This document shows, in pieces, positions 16,437-23,431 of a stretch of DNA of 64,000 nt; position 1 is the stretch's first letter, and every line of letters begins with the position of its first letter. This stretch comes from Lysobacterales bacterium. Its GTDB lineage: Bacteria; Pseudomonadota; Gammaproteobacteria; Xanthomonadales; SZUA-5. Location: assembly GCA_022844165.1 (NCBI GenBank), contig JALHMH010000017.1, positions 29,573 through 93,572 of the forward strand, written 5' to 3'. The notes below the pieces were generated by a model. The model was given only the letters and a program-made list of their open reading frames with translations. It did no database searches and was not told the origin of the DNA. The translations under genes and the position numbers were made by a program.

Positions 16437-17381
16437 ATGGCTGCAAAGGCAAATCGCTGGTTGGTCGATATGGCGGAAGACGCGGTTCCGAGCGCATTCG
16501 CGGTCTGGAATCTGGGTCAGCGTGTCGGCCACCATGGTCTGGATTTGCCGATGCCGGCACTGCACGCCAAGACCGAGTCGTGGTTCGGCAGCGGTCGGTT
16601 GCGTGGTGGTCAGCTCGGTGCGGCGCGATTCTGGGGCGACGATGAGCTGATGCTGGCCGAGCTGGTGTTATCGGAACGCGACTTCGGCGGAATCGGTACG
16701 ACAACGCACGAGGGTTTTCGGCGCATCCTCGACTATACGCAAGGCTCGGGTTTCCCTTACGTCGCGCGGATCTGGTCGTACTTCTCGCGCATCAACGAGG
16801 GCGATGGCGATCGCGAACGCTATCGGCAGTTCTGTGTCGGGCGGCAACTGGCGTGGGAGCGCGCTCAATTCGAGGCCGACCCTGCCGCCACGGTGATTGG
16901 TTTGCCCGATCGATCGCAGCAGTTGCGGCTGGTCTGGATGGCCTCGCGTTCGCCAGTGACGATGCTCGACAACCCACGGCAGATGACGCCGCGTCAATAT
17001 CCGCCCGAATACGGGCCCGATCCACCGCGTTTTTCGCGCGGCGCGCTGTTGCGTTCGCCGCGCGGCCAGGCGCTGCTGATCTCCGGCACCGCCAGCGTGG
17101 TGGGACATTCATCTCGCCACCCGGACAAGCTCGGCGAACAGCTGGCCGAAACCAAACGCAACATGGAAAGCCTGCTGGCGATCGGCAACGCCGCCACTGG
17201 CAAAAAATCCAGTTTTGGTGTCGATACCGTGCTGCGTGCGTACGTGCGCGACGAAAGCTATTTCTTTGAGGTCGAAGATTTTTTGCGCGATCAGTTTCCC
17301 GGTGCGCCCTTTGTGGTGCTGCTGGGCGACGTGTGTCGTCGCGAACTCATGTGCGAGATCGAAGGTGTCCATCATTACTGA
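16437..17381 (+). CDS. xanB2: Chorismatase of the XanB2/FkbO/Hyg5 family
   Basis: A 314-residue protein resembling chorismatases. Conserved blocks are W-S-Y-F-S-R-I-N-x-G-D-G-D-R-E-R-Y-R-Q-F-C-V-G-R at about 122-145, A-T-V-I-G-L-P near 162, D-N-P-R-Q...P-x-E-Y-G-P, F-S-R-G, G-T-A-S-V-V-G-H-x-S-x-H at about 231-242, and the C-terminal G-D-V-C-R-R-E-L. In Xanthomonas, XanB2 converts chorismate to 3-hydroxybenzoate (for xanthomonadin) and 4-hydroxybenzoate (for ubiquinone and diffusible signalling). Which product dominates here cannot be read from sequence. The gene overlaps the next one by 17 bases and is divergent from pteridine reductase; no xanthomonadin polyketide genes are in the window. 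Confidence 0.82.
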   Translation: MAAKANRWLVDMAEDAVPSAFAVWNLGQRVGHHGLDLPMPALHAKTESWFGSGRLRGGQLGAARFWGDDELMLAELVLSERDFGGIGTTTHEGFRRILDYTQGSGFPYVARIWSYFSRINEGDGDRERYRQFCVGRQLAWERAQFEADPAATVIGLPDRSQQLRLVWMASRSPVTMLDNPRQMTPRQYPPEYGPDPPRFSRGALLRSPRGQALLISGTASVVGHSSRHPDKLGEQLAETKRNMESLLAIGNAATGKKSSFGVDTVLRAYVRDESYFFEVEDFLRDQFPGAPFVVLLGDVCRRELMCEIEGVHHY

Positions 17382-17931
17382 GCGCAACAACAGTTACCCG
17401 AGCGATGCCAGATGTTTGGAGGTGTTCAATCGCGTCGAAGCACTGATCGAGCGTCGATATGGTATTCCGGTGATCGTCGGCGATGTCAAAGATCCTTTCA
17501 CGGGCGACCTCGATGGCGCCGAAATCCGTATCGACCACGATCTCGATGCAGAAGAAGCCTTGTTCATTCTCGTGCATCTGTTTGGCCACACCGTGCAATG
17601 GAATCTATCCGAACGCGGCCGAACGCTGGGTGTGCAGCAGCCCGATGCCTCGATCAGCGCACAGCGTATGGCCGAGCTCTATCAGTACGAACGCGAAGCC
17701 GCGGAGCTAAGCCTGACGCTGTTCCGTGAAGCTGGCGTCGTCGATCTCGATCAGTGGTTGGCGGACTTCTTCCACTGCGACTGGCGTTATCTTGAGCACT
17801 TCTATCGCACGGGTCAGAAGCGCGAGTTCAAGTCCTTCTGGGAGCAAGATTCGCCGTTGCTGATGCCCATGCCGATTCCACATTTCACGCCCTGCAAGTG
17901 GCGCGGGCGGTGGGATGGCGTGGTGTTGTAA
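17365..17931 (+). CDS. Unknown protein with HxxxH motif, coupled to chorismatase
   Basis: A 188-residue soluble protein with no confident family. The core reads A-L-F-I-L-V-H-L-F-G-H-T-V-Q-W near residue 75-88: an H-x-x-x-H helix like that of zinc peptidases, but with Leu in place of the catalytic Glu. A downstream Y-E-R-E-A-A-E helix could give a third ligand, as in IrrE/M78-type folds. I start it at the GTG of 17365 because upstream residues in this frame are out-of-frame chorismatase sequence; the next ATG is far inside. The 17-base overlap with the chorismatase gene indicates translational coupling and a linked role, possibly in aromatic-acid metabolism or regulation. Confidence 0.72.
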   Translation: MSIITERNNSYPSDARCLEVFNRVEALIERRYGIPVIVGDVKDPFTGDLDGAEIRIDHDLDAEEALFILVHLFGHTVQWNLSERGRTLGVQQPDASISAQRMAELYQYEREAAELSLTLFREAGVVDLDQWLADFFHCDWRYLEHFYRTGQKREFKSFWEQDSPLLMPMPIPHFTPCKWRGRWDGVVL

Positions 17932-17936
17932 GCCGC

Positions 17937-19514
17937 TTACTGCGCCAGCTTCGCGAGCGTCTCCAATCGATCCGCTTCATGAAACGGCTTGTCAGTGCGC
18001 CAGCGCAGGATGCGCGGGAAGCGCACGGCAATGCCGGATTTGTGGCGCGACGAGCGATTGACCCCTTCGAAGGCCAACTCGAATACGTGGAACGCCTGCA
18101 CGCTGCGCACCGGACCGAAACGCTCCAGCGTGTGTGCGCGGATCCAGCGATCGAGTTTGGCGATCTCTTCGTCGTTGAGGCCGGAGTAGGCTTTGGCGAC
18201 TGGCACCAGCTCGTCGCCCTGCCACAGCGCAAAGGTGTAATCGGTGTAGAGATTCGAGCGCCGGCCATGACCCGCTTGAGCGTAGATCAGCACCGCATCG
18301 ATCGTCAGCGGCGCGATCTTCCATTTCCACCAGTCGCCACGACGACGACCGGTGGCATAGGCTGAATTCCAACGCTTCAAGATCAAGCCTTCCACACCGA
18401 GCTCGCGCGCGTTGTTTCGAGCGATCTGCAAGCCAGACCAGTCAGCGCCATCGACCGGTCTGGAAAGACGCAGCGTCGCGCCATCGAGGAGGCCTTCGAG
18501 TCGTTCGCGGCGCTCGCGCAGCGGTTGCTGCCGCAGATCTTTCCCGGCAGCTTCGATCAGGTCATAGGCCATGAATACGACTGGACATTCGGCCAGCGTC
18601 CTGGCGCCCGGTTTGAGCCGACCGATGCGCTTTTGCAGCCGCGAGAAGGGCAGCGGCGCGTCGCCCTCCCAGCCGAGGATTTCGCCGTCGAGAACATGGC
18701 CATTCGGCAACGCTGCCGCGGCGCGTTCGATCTCCGGAAAGCGCCCGTCGAGCCGCTCCTCGCCGCGCGACCAAAGACGCACGCCATCGCGCACGATCAG
18801 CTGTGCGCGGATGCCGTCCCATTTCCATTCGGCCAGCCAGTCGCCAGCCGGCCCTAGCGACTCGGGCGCCTGTTCCAGTGGCGAGGCGAGAAAGAACGGA
18901 TACGGCTTGTCGGCATCGATCGCCACCTCGCCTGGCGCGACAAGTTGCTGGAACGCTTGTGCCGTCGGTTGAAAATCGCCGCTCAATCGGTGCGAAATGA
19001 GATCGCCAGCCTGGCCACTCAACCGGGCCAGGGCTTGTACGACGAGCAGGCGCGACACGCCAACGCGCAAGCCGCCAGTGAGCAGCTTGTTGACGACAAA
19101 GCGCTCGCGATCGGCGAATGTGCGCCACCAGCCTTGAACGATTGCGCCTTGCGCATCGGGCGGCAACTTCGCCAAAGGCAACAGCTCGTGAGCAACGAAG
19201 CCGGCCAGACTCAACTCCGGTTGTGCGGCGGTCGGATGGCGTTGCGTCAGCAGCGTTATCGTTTCGGCCAGGTCGCCGACATGAGCGTAGGTGTCGTCGA
19301 TCAGCCAGTCGGGCAGGGCGCTGACGTCGATCAGCCATTGCCGCAAGTCGTTGGCGCGCACCAGCCGTTTGATGCGTCCGCCCGTTAGCCAATGCACTGC
19401 CCACGCCGCATCATCGGCTGGCGCTGCCTGAAAATAGTCGACCAAGGCAGCAACCTTGTCGCTGGTCCCCGTGGATTGATCGAGACGCGCATAGAGTGCG
19501 GCGAAGGCTCTCAC
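17937..19514 (-). CDS. ATP-dependent DNA ligase
   Basis: A 525-residue ATP-dependent ligase. The N-terminal ~200 residues form the alpha-helical DNA-binding domain. The adenylation site motif I is E-W-K-W-D-G-I-R near 228-235, with the Lys that becomes adenylated; the motif III region V-F-M-A-Y-D-L and motif IV E-G-L-I-L-K-R follow, and motif V is W-W-K-W-K. The C-terminal OB fold ends the protein. The gene overlaps the stop of the upstream exonuclease gene by four bases, the arrangement of the 'ligase-associated DNA repair' cluster. The usual additional partners (an Lhr-type helicase and a phosphoesterase) are absent from the window. Confidence 0.92.
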   Translation of the reverse strand: MRAFAALYARLDQSTGTSDKVAALVDYFQAAPADDAAWAVHWLTGGRIKRLVRANDLRQWLIDVSALPDWLIDDTYAHVGDLAETITLLTQRHPTAAQPELSLAGFVAHELLPLAKLPPDAQGAIVQGWWRTFADRERFVVNKLLTGGLRVGVSRLLVVQALARLSGQAGDLISHRLSGDFQPTAQAFQQLVAPGEVAIDADKPYPFFLASPLEQAPESLGPAGDWLAEWKWDGIRAQLIVRDGVRLWSRGEERLDGRFPEIERAAAALPNGHVLDGEILGWEGDAPLPFSRLQKRIGRLKPGARTLAECPVVFMAYDLIEAAGKDLRQQPLRERRERLEGLLDGATLRLSRPVDGADWSGLQIARNNARELGVEGLILKRWNSAYATGRRRGDWWKWKIAPLTIDAVLIYAQAGHGRRSNLYTDYTFALWQGDELVPVAKAYSGLNDEEIAKLDRWIRAHTLERFGPVRSVQAFHVFELAFEGVNRSSRHKSGIAVRFPRILRWRTDKPFHEADRLETLAKLAQ

Positions 19515-20512
19515 GAGTCGTCGCCACCGAACTCGGTCTTCAGCGCCGCCGCAACGACGCCGCGATCATTGAGATAACGCACCAGCGAATCGGTGCTGCC
19601 ATGAGTGGCCAGGACTCGTCGTGCGCCAGACTCTTCCACCGTGCGAATCAACCCCGGCCAATCGCTGTGGTCAGAAACGACGAATCCACGATCGTAGCCG
19701 CGGCGTCGGCGATTGCCGCGAATCTGCATCCAGCCTGAGGCGAATGCAGTGGACGCGCTATTGAAGCGTCGCATCCATGGCGAGCCGGCCGCCGAAGGTG
19801 GTGCCAGGATCAGTTCGCCCGAGAAATCGCGTGCGCGTTTGCTGTCGCCGACGGGCTCACCGGGCAACATGCGGATGTTGGCGTCGCGATAACGCTCGAC
19901 CAGTGGCGTCATCGCACCATGCAGAAACACCGTGCGGTCAACGCGCTCGGCCAGCTCTGCGAGCAGGCGCTGCGCTTTGCCCAGCGCGTAACAGAACATC
20001 ACCGCCGGCACGTGCTCGCGGGCGCACTGATCCCACCAGTCGAGCACTTCATCGACGACCTCGTGCATCGCCGGCCAGCGATAGCAGGGCAGGCCGAAGG
20101 TCGCCTCCGTGATCAGCGTATCGCAGCGTACAACATCGAACGGCGTGCACGTTGGATCGGCATCGCGCTTGAAGTCGCCGGTCACAACCCAAACTTCACC
20201 ATCGACCTCGATGCGCACCTGGCTTGATCCCAAGATGTGACCAGCACTGTGCAGCGAAACACGCGCATCGCCCAGTACGAAGGTTTCTCCGTAACCATGC
20301 CCGACGATGTGCGCCGATGCCCCGAGCCGATGCTGCAGCAATCCCAGGCCCGATTCGGCAGCGTGATAGCGCACCGAACCGGAGCGGGCGTGATCGGCGT
20401 GACCGTGCGTCAGCACCGCGCAGTCGACGCCGCGCCACGGATCGATGTAGAAGTCGCCCCGCGGGCAGTACATGCCCTCCGGGCGCAGGATCACCAGGTC
20501 GTCGCGGCGCAC
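19511..20512 (-). CDS. Ligase-associated DNA exonuclease (metallo-beta-lactamase/beta-CASP)
   Basis: A 333-residue metallo-beta-lactamase fold nuclease. The H-x-H-x-D-H motif is T-H-G-H-A-D-H-A near 36-43, the H-S-A-G-H-I-L-G-S motif (third metal-ligand region) near 107-115, and the metal-ligand Asp in V-V-T-G-D-F-K-R follows. The family (Snm1/Pso2-like, mRNA 3'-end-formation exonuclease annotation) is linked in operons to ATP-dependent ligases. It would trim DNA ends before sealing by the ligase encoded immediately downstream. A divergent promoter region of about 145 bases separates it from folE2. Confidence 0.92.
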   Translation of the reverse strand: MRRDDLVILRPEGMYCPRGDFYIDPWRGVDCAVLTHGHADHARSGSVRYHAAESGLGLLQHRLGASAHIVGHGYGETFVLGDARVSLHSAGHILGSSQVRIEVDGEVWVVTGDFKRDADPTCTPFDVVRCDTLITEATFGLPCYRWPAMHEVVDEVLDWWDQCAREHVPAVMFCYALGKAQRLLAELAERVDRTVFLHGAMTPLVERYRDANIRMLPGEPVGDSKRARDFSGELILAPPSAAGSPWMRRFNSASTAFASGWMQIRGNRRRRGYDRGFVVSDHSDWPGLIRTVEESGARRVLATHGSTDSLVRYLNDRGVVAAALKTEFGGDDS

Positions 20513-20657
20513 GTTCGACGAATGCCTCAGTCACGGTGAGTCGAGCATGGTAGAAGCATGACGGCATAGGGGCAAGCGCTGCCTGCGCGGGCGTCTGAAC
20601 ATCTTCTCGGCATTCCCAGCGATAGTATCTGCGTCAGCTTACGGACGAATCCGAACT

Positions 20658-21560
20658 ATGGCCCCGGAAACAACAGCGCTGCCCGATGTGGCGCAGCAAC
20701 TCAGCACGCACGGCTGCGGACTCGCTTGGGTCGGTATGTCCGATATCGAATTGCCGGTGCGCATCGATGATGTTCGTCAATCGGCGCGCGCGGATGCCTT
20801 CGTCGATCTGGTACCCGGCGCGCGCGGCATTCACATGTCGCGGCTGTACTTGCATCTGGACGAGCGCCTCGGCGATCAGCCGCTGTCACCCGCGTTGATA
20901 GGAGCAACGCTGGAGGATTTCTTGTCGTCGCATCGCGACTTAAGCACACGCGCGAAGCTGGGTTTGCGATTTGCGTGGATGACACGGCGTTCGGCGCTGG
21001 TCAGCGACAAGAGCGGCTGGCGCAGTTATCCGGTGGCTTTACACGCAACGCTTGATGGTCAGTCATTTTCGTTGGTTCTGGAAACGCACGTCAGCTATTC
21101 CAGCACCTGCCCATGTTCGGCGGCGCTGGCGCGGCGCTTGATTCAACAGCAGTTCGATACCGATTTCGCCAGACCCTTGCGCCATGACGAAGTGCGCGAG
21201 TGGTTGGGTAGCGAGCGCGGCATCGGCGCAACGCCGCACAGCCAGCGCAGCACTTTAACGGCGCGCGTGGCGCTCAGCGGCAACGAATTGCCGATGGCGG
21301 CGATCGTCGACGCGCTGGAAAAGGCGCTGGCGACGCCAGTCCAGACGGCCGTCAAGCGTGAGGACGAACAGGCTTTCGCGCGATTGAACGGCAGCAACCT
21401 GATGTTCTGCGAAGACGCCGCACGACGCGCGTTCGAGGCGCTCGATCGTCTGCCGTTCGCCGCCGATTTTTGGCTGCGCGCCGCGCACCACGAAAGCCTG
21501 CATCCGCACGATGCCGTGGCGGTCGCTGTCAAGGGCGTCGCTGGGGGCTTTTCGCCCTGA
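20658..21560 (+). CDS. folE2: GTP cyclohydrolase I, type IB
   Basis: A 300-residue FolE2/GCYH-IB. The catalytic S-S-T-C-P-C-S-A-A-L block at about 151-160 carries the metal-binding Cys; the M-S-R-L-Y block near 56 (from H-M-S-R-L), P-H-S-Q-R-S near 195-200 and the H-P-H-D-A-V-A near the C-terminus are typical. It converts GTP to dihydroneopterin triphosphate, the first step of pterin, folate and queuosine synthesis, using metals other than zinc, so it is often induced under zinc limitation by Zur. No Zur box was recognised by eye. It is divergent from the exonuclease gene and close to pterin-related genes. Confidence 0.93.
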   Translation: MAPETTALPDVAQQLSTHGCGLAWVGMSDIELPVRIDDVRQSARADAFVDLVPGARGIHMSRLYLHLDERLGDQPLSPALIGATLEDFLSSHRDLSTRAKLGLRFAWMTRRSALVSDKSGWRSYPVALHATLDGQSFSLVLETHVSYSSTCPCSAALARRLIQQQFDTDFARPLRHDEVREWLGSERGIGATPHSQRSTLTARVALSGNELPMAAIVDALEKALATPVQTAVKREDEQAFARLNGSNLMFCEDAARRAFEALDRLPFAADFWLRAAHHESLHPHDAVAVAVKGVAGGFSP

Positions 21561-21575
21561 GCAACGAATTCGAAC

Positions 21576-22022
21576 TTAGAGTGAGTGGACAGCCGCCCAT
21601 TCCCCGGCCGTGACTGGAATCACCGAGAGGCGATTGCCGCGTTTGACCAGCGGCATGTGGGACAAGGCCTCGACCGTCTTCAGAACGTCCAGGGTGAGCG
21701 GCTTTTGCAGTTTCCGCACGAACGCGACTTCGACGGCCGACCAGCGCGGTGTCTCCAGCGGACTGGTTGGATCGAAGTAATCGCTATCGGGATTGAACTG
21801 AGTGGGGTCGGCAAAAGCGGTCTTGCTGATATTCGCTACGCCAACAATGCCCGGTGCCGCGCAGCTCGAATGATAAAAGAGCACCTCGTCGCCGAGCGCC
21901 ATCGAGCGCAGGTAATTGCGCGCCTGGAAATTGCGCACGCCATCCCACGTCTCTCTCTTCTTGCGTTTCAGATCGTCGATGGAAAACACATCTGGTTCGG
22001 ATTTCATCAGCCAATAGGCCAT
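21576..22022 (-). CDS. EVE domain-containing protein
   Basis: A 148-residue EVE-domain protein of the PUA/YTH-like fold: A-Y-W-L-M-K-S-E-P at the start, W-D-G-V-R-N-F-Q-A-R-N-Y-L-R-S-M near 26-41, and V-L-F-Y-H-S-S near 47-53 are family signatures. EVE proteins bind modified cytosines in nucleic acids; many stand-alone members are housekeeping genes next to ygfA/fau, as here, and others serve as sensors in defence systems. It lies 39 bases downstream of fau on the same strand and may be co-transcribed. It is convergent with folE2. Confidence 0.92.
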   Translation of the reverse strand: MAYWLMKSEPDVFSIDDLKRKKRETWDGVRNFQARNYLRSMALGDEVLFYHSSCAAPGIVGVANISKTAFADPTQFNPDSDYFDPTSPLETPRWSAVEVAFVRKLQKPLTLDVLKTVEALSHMPLVKRGNRLSVIPVTAGEWAAVHSL

Positions 22023-22061
22023 AGTCAGTATTCCTCTGGATCGACGTTAGCCAGCAGGCCG

Positions 22062-22643
22062 TCAGGATGTTCTTCGGATCATTTGTGTTTCGGTGATGAT
22101 CAGATCTAGCGGCACATCCCAGGCGGCGCTGGGGATCGAATCGACTTCTTGGCAATCGAAGGCGCAGCCGATCAACCGTGGATTGCCGGGATCCGATCGC
22201 CGATGTTGCAGAGCGCGATCATAAAACCCCGCGCCAGATCCAAGTCGATGTGCGTTTTTGTCGAACGCGACGAGCGGCACAACAATGGCGTCGAGCGCCT
22301 CGGCGTGGACACATTCGTCGATCCCCGCGATCGGTTCGAGAATGCCGAACGCGTTGGGCTGAAGATGCCGGGGTTCGCCGCGCCAGCGGGCGAAAATCAA
22401 ACTGCGGTGACTGTCGATCTTCGGCAGGTAAACGTGGCGTCCTGCGGCGAGCAGTGATTCGAGCGTCGACGCCAGGGACAGCTCGCTGGCGATCGCAACA
22501 TAGGCGGCAATCTGCGAGTGAGCAGCAAGGGTGGCTATGACGCGTCGATGGATGCTTGCGGTTGCTGCATCGCGAACAGGGCCTGAAAACGCGCGCCGCC
22601 TTTGTCGGGCCTGCTGTCGCAAGATTGCGCGCTGGTCTGTCAA
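22062..22643 (-). CDS. fau: 5-formyltetrahydrofolate cyclo-ligase
   Basis: A 193-residue enzyme (YgfA family) that uses ATP to recycle 5-formyl-THF to 5,10-methenyl-THF. The N-terminal L-R-Q-Q-A-R-Q-R-R-R-A-F, Y-L-P-K near 72-75 and the C-terminal G-S-G-A-G-F-Y-D-R loop near 136-144 are signatures. It is immediately downstream of 6S RNA, as in most gammaproteobacteria, where the two share a primary transcript and the gene influences persister and one-carbon metabolism. Confidence 0.93.
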   Translation of the reverse strand: MTDQRAILRQQARQRRRAFSGPVRDAATASIHRRVIATLAAHSQIAAYVAIASELSLASTLESLLAAGRHVYLPKIDSHRSLIFARWRGEPRHLQPNAFGILEPIAGIDECVHAEALDAIVVPLVAFDKNAHRLGSGAGFYDRALQHRRSDPGNPRLIGCAFDCQEVDSIPSAAWDVPLDLIITETQMIRRTS

Positions 22644-22647
22644 AAAA

Positions 22648-22836
22648 GGGGTCCTCCGCCAATGCCGATGCGTGTCAAGCGACCTTGATCCTTCGGATCA
22701 GGTGGGAAGATAGATGGCCGCTAAAGGCGGTCCGCATAAAGCGGACATGCACATACACGGCACGGAACTCTTCCCGGGGTCGAACAACAGGGTCAAGGTA
22801 TATTGCGGACGCGCTGTCGAACAACGCAGAGGACGC
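22648..22836 (-). ncRNA. ssrS: 6S RNA
   Basis: The RNA lies between zapA and fau, the conserved gammaproteobacterial location. On the minus strand the 5' end G-T-C-C-T-C-T-G-C-G pairs with the 3' end G-G-C-G-G-A-G-G-A-C, forming the closing stem, and the size (about 189 bases) is right. A C-rich stretch and TTTTTT follow the 3' end. Internally, long partially complementary arms surround a central bubble (G-T-T-C-G-A-C, C-C-T-T-G-A ... A-T-C-A-A-G-G). 6S RNA mimics an open promoter and sequesters sigma-70 RNA polymerase in stationary phase. Confidence 0.83.
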
Positions 22837-22840
22837 TCTA

Positions 22841-23134
22841 CTATCTTACGTGACTTGCGAGTGCTGCCTCAAGCTTCGCATTCATTTTGCGCAGTTCCTC
22901 ACCCACATCGCTTCCGACACGACTCAACTCCTGCTTCTGCTGCAAGGACTCGAACGCGATATTCAGCGCGGCCATGACCGCAATGCGTTCCAGTCCAACG
23001 AGTTTGGCGCTACCGCGAACTTCGCGCATTTTCCCGTCCAGATAGGCTGCGGCTTGCACCAGGCCATCGCGTTCTTCCGGTGAACACGCCACAGCGTACT
23101 CGCGATCCAGAATCGTCAGGTTCACAGCGCTCAT
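22841..23134 (-). CDS. zapA: Cell division protein ZapA
   Basis: A 97-residue protein: T-I-L-D-R-E-Y near the start, then a long alpha-helical coiled coil (residues 45-95) containing A-A-L-N-I-A-F-E. ZapA binds FtsZ and crosslinks protofilaments at the Z-ring. The ATG at 23134 overlaps the stop of the upstream zapB-like gene by four bases. A longer reading frame exists upstream but is a shadow of that gene. Its 3' end contains the 6S RNA promoter. Confidence 0.92.
   Translation of the reverse strand: MSAVNLTILDREYAVACSPEERDGLVQAAAYLDGKMREVRGSAKLVGLERIAVMAALNIAFESLQQKQELSRVGSDVGEELRKMNAKLEAALASHVR
22843..22872 (-). promoter_or_regulatory. Predicted sigma-70 promoter of 6S RNA
   Basis: Reading the minus strand, TTGAGG (22872-22867) and TAAGAT (22848-22843) are separated by 18 bases, and the expected start is near 22836, where the 6S 5' stem begins. 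The -35 box and spacer lie inside the last codons of zapA. Confidence 0.55.
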
Positions 23135-23352
23135 TCGGCCTGCTCCATGGCTTTCAAGCGGGTGATCATCGCCTCGACACGGCTTCGAGCCTGCTCGTTT
23201 TTTTGCAGAAGTTGAGCGCGTTCGCCCGCAAGCTGCTCTTGCGCTGCACGAAGGCGGATGTTTTCGTCGCGCAGGCTGGCGTGCGCGCGCAATAGTTCGT
23301 CGAGACGGTTCGACAATGCCGACAACTCGCTGGACACTTTGCTCTCCACCAT
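23131..23352 (-). CDS. Small coiled-coil protein (TIGR02449 / ZapB-like)
   Basis: A 73-residue protein that is nearly all coiled coil, with regularly spaced Leu (L-S-N-R-L-D-E-L-L, I-R-L-R-A-A-Q-E-Q-L). It corresponds to the small conserved gene upstream of zapA in many gammaproteobacteria (TIGR02449). The ATG at 23352 is followed by V-E-S-K-V-S; four-base overlap with zapA implies coupled expression and a likely role in cell division. Divergent from the photolyase gene. Confidence 0.85.
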   Translation of the reverse strand: MVESKVSSELSALSNRLDELLRAHASLRDENIRLRAAQEQLAGERAQLLQKNEQARSRVEAMITRLKAMEQAE

Positions 23353-23431
23353 GCACGCACCGCAGGTCTTCGACGCTGATTTCTCGTCCTGCGCGCGAAT
23401 ATAGCCCGTCATCTCGAAAAATTGTCGTCTC

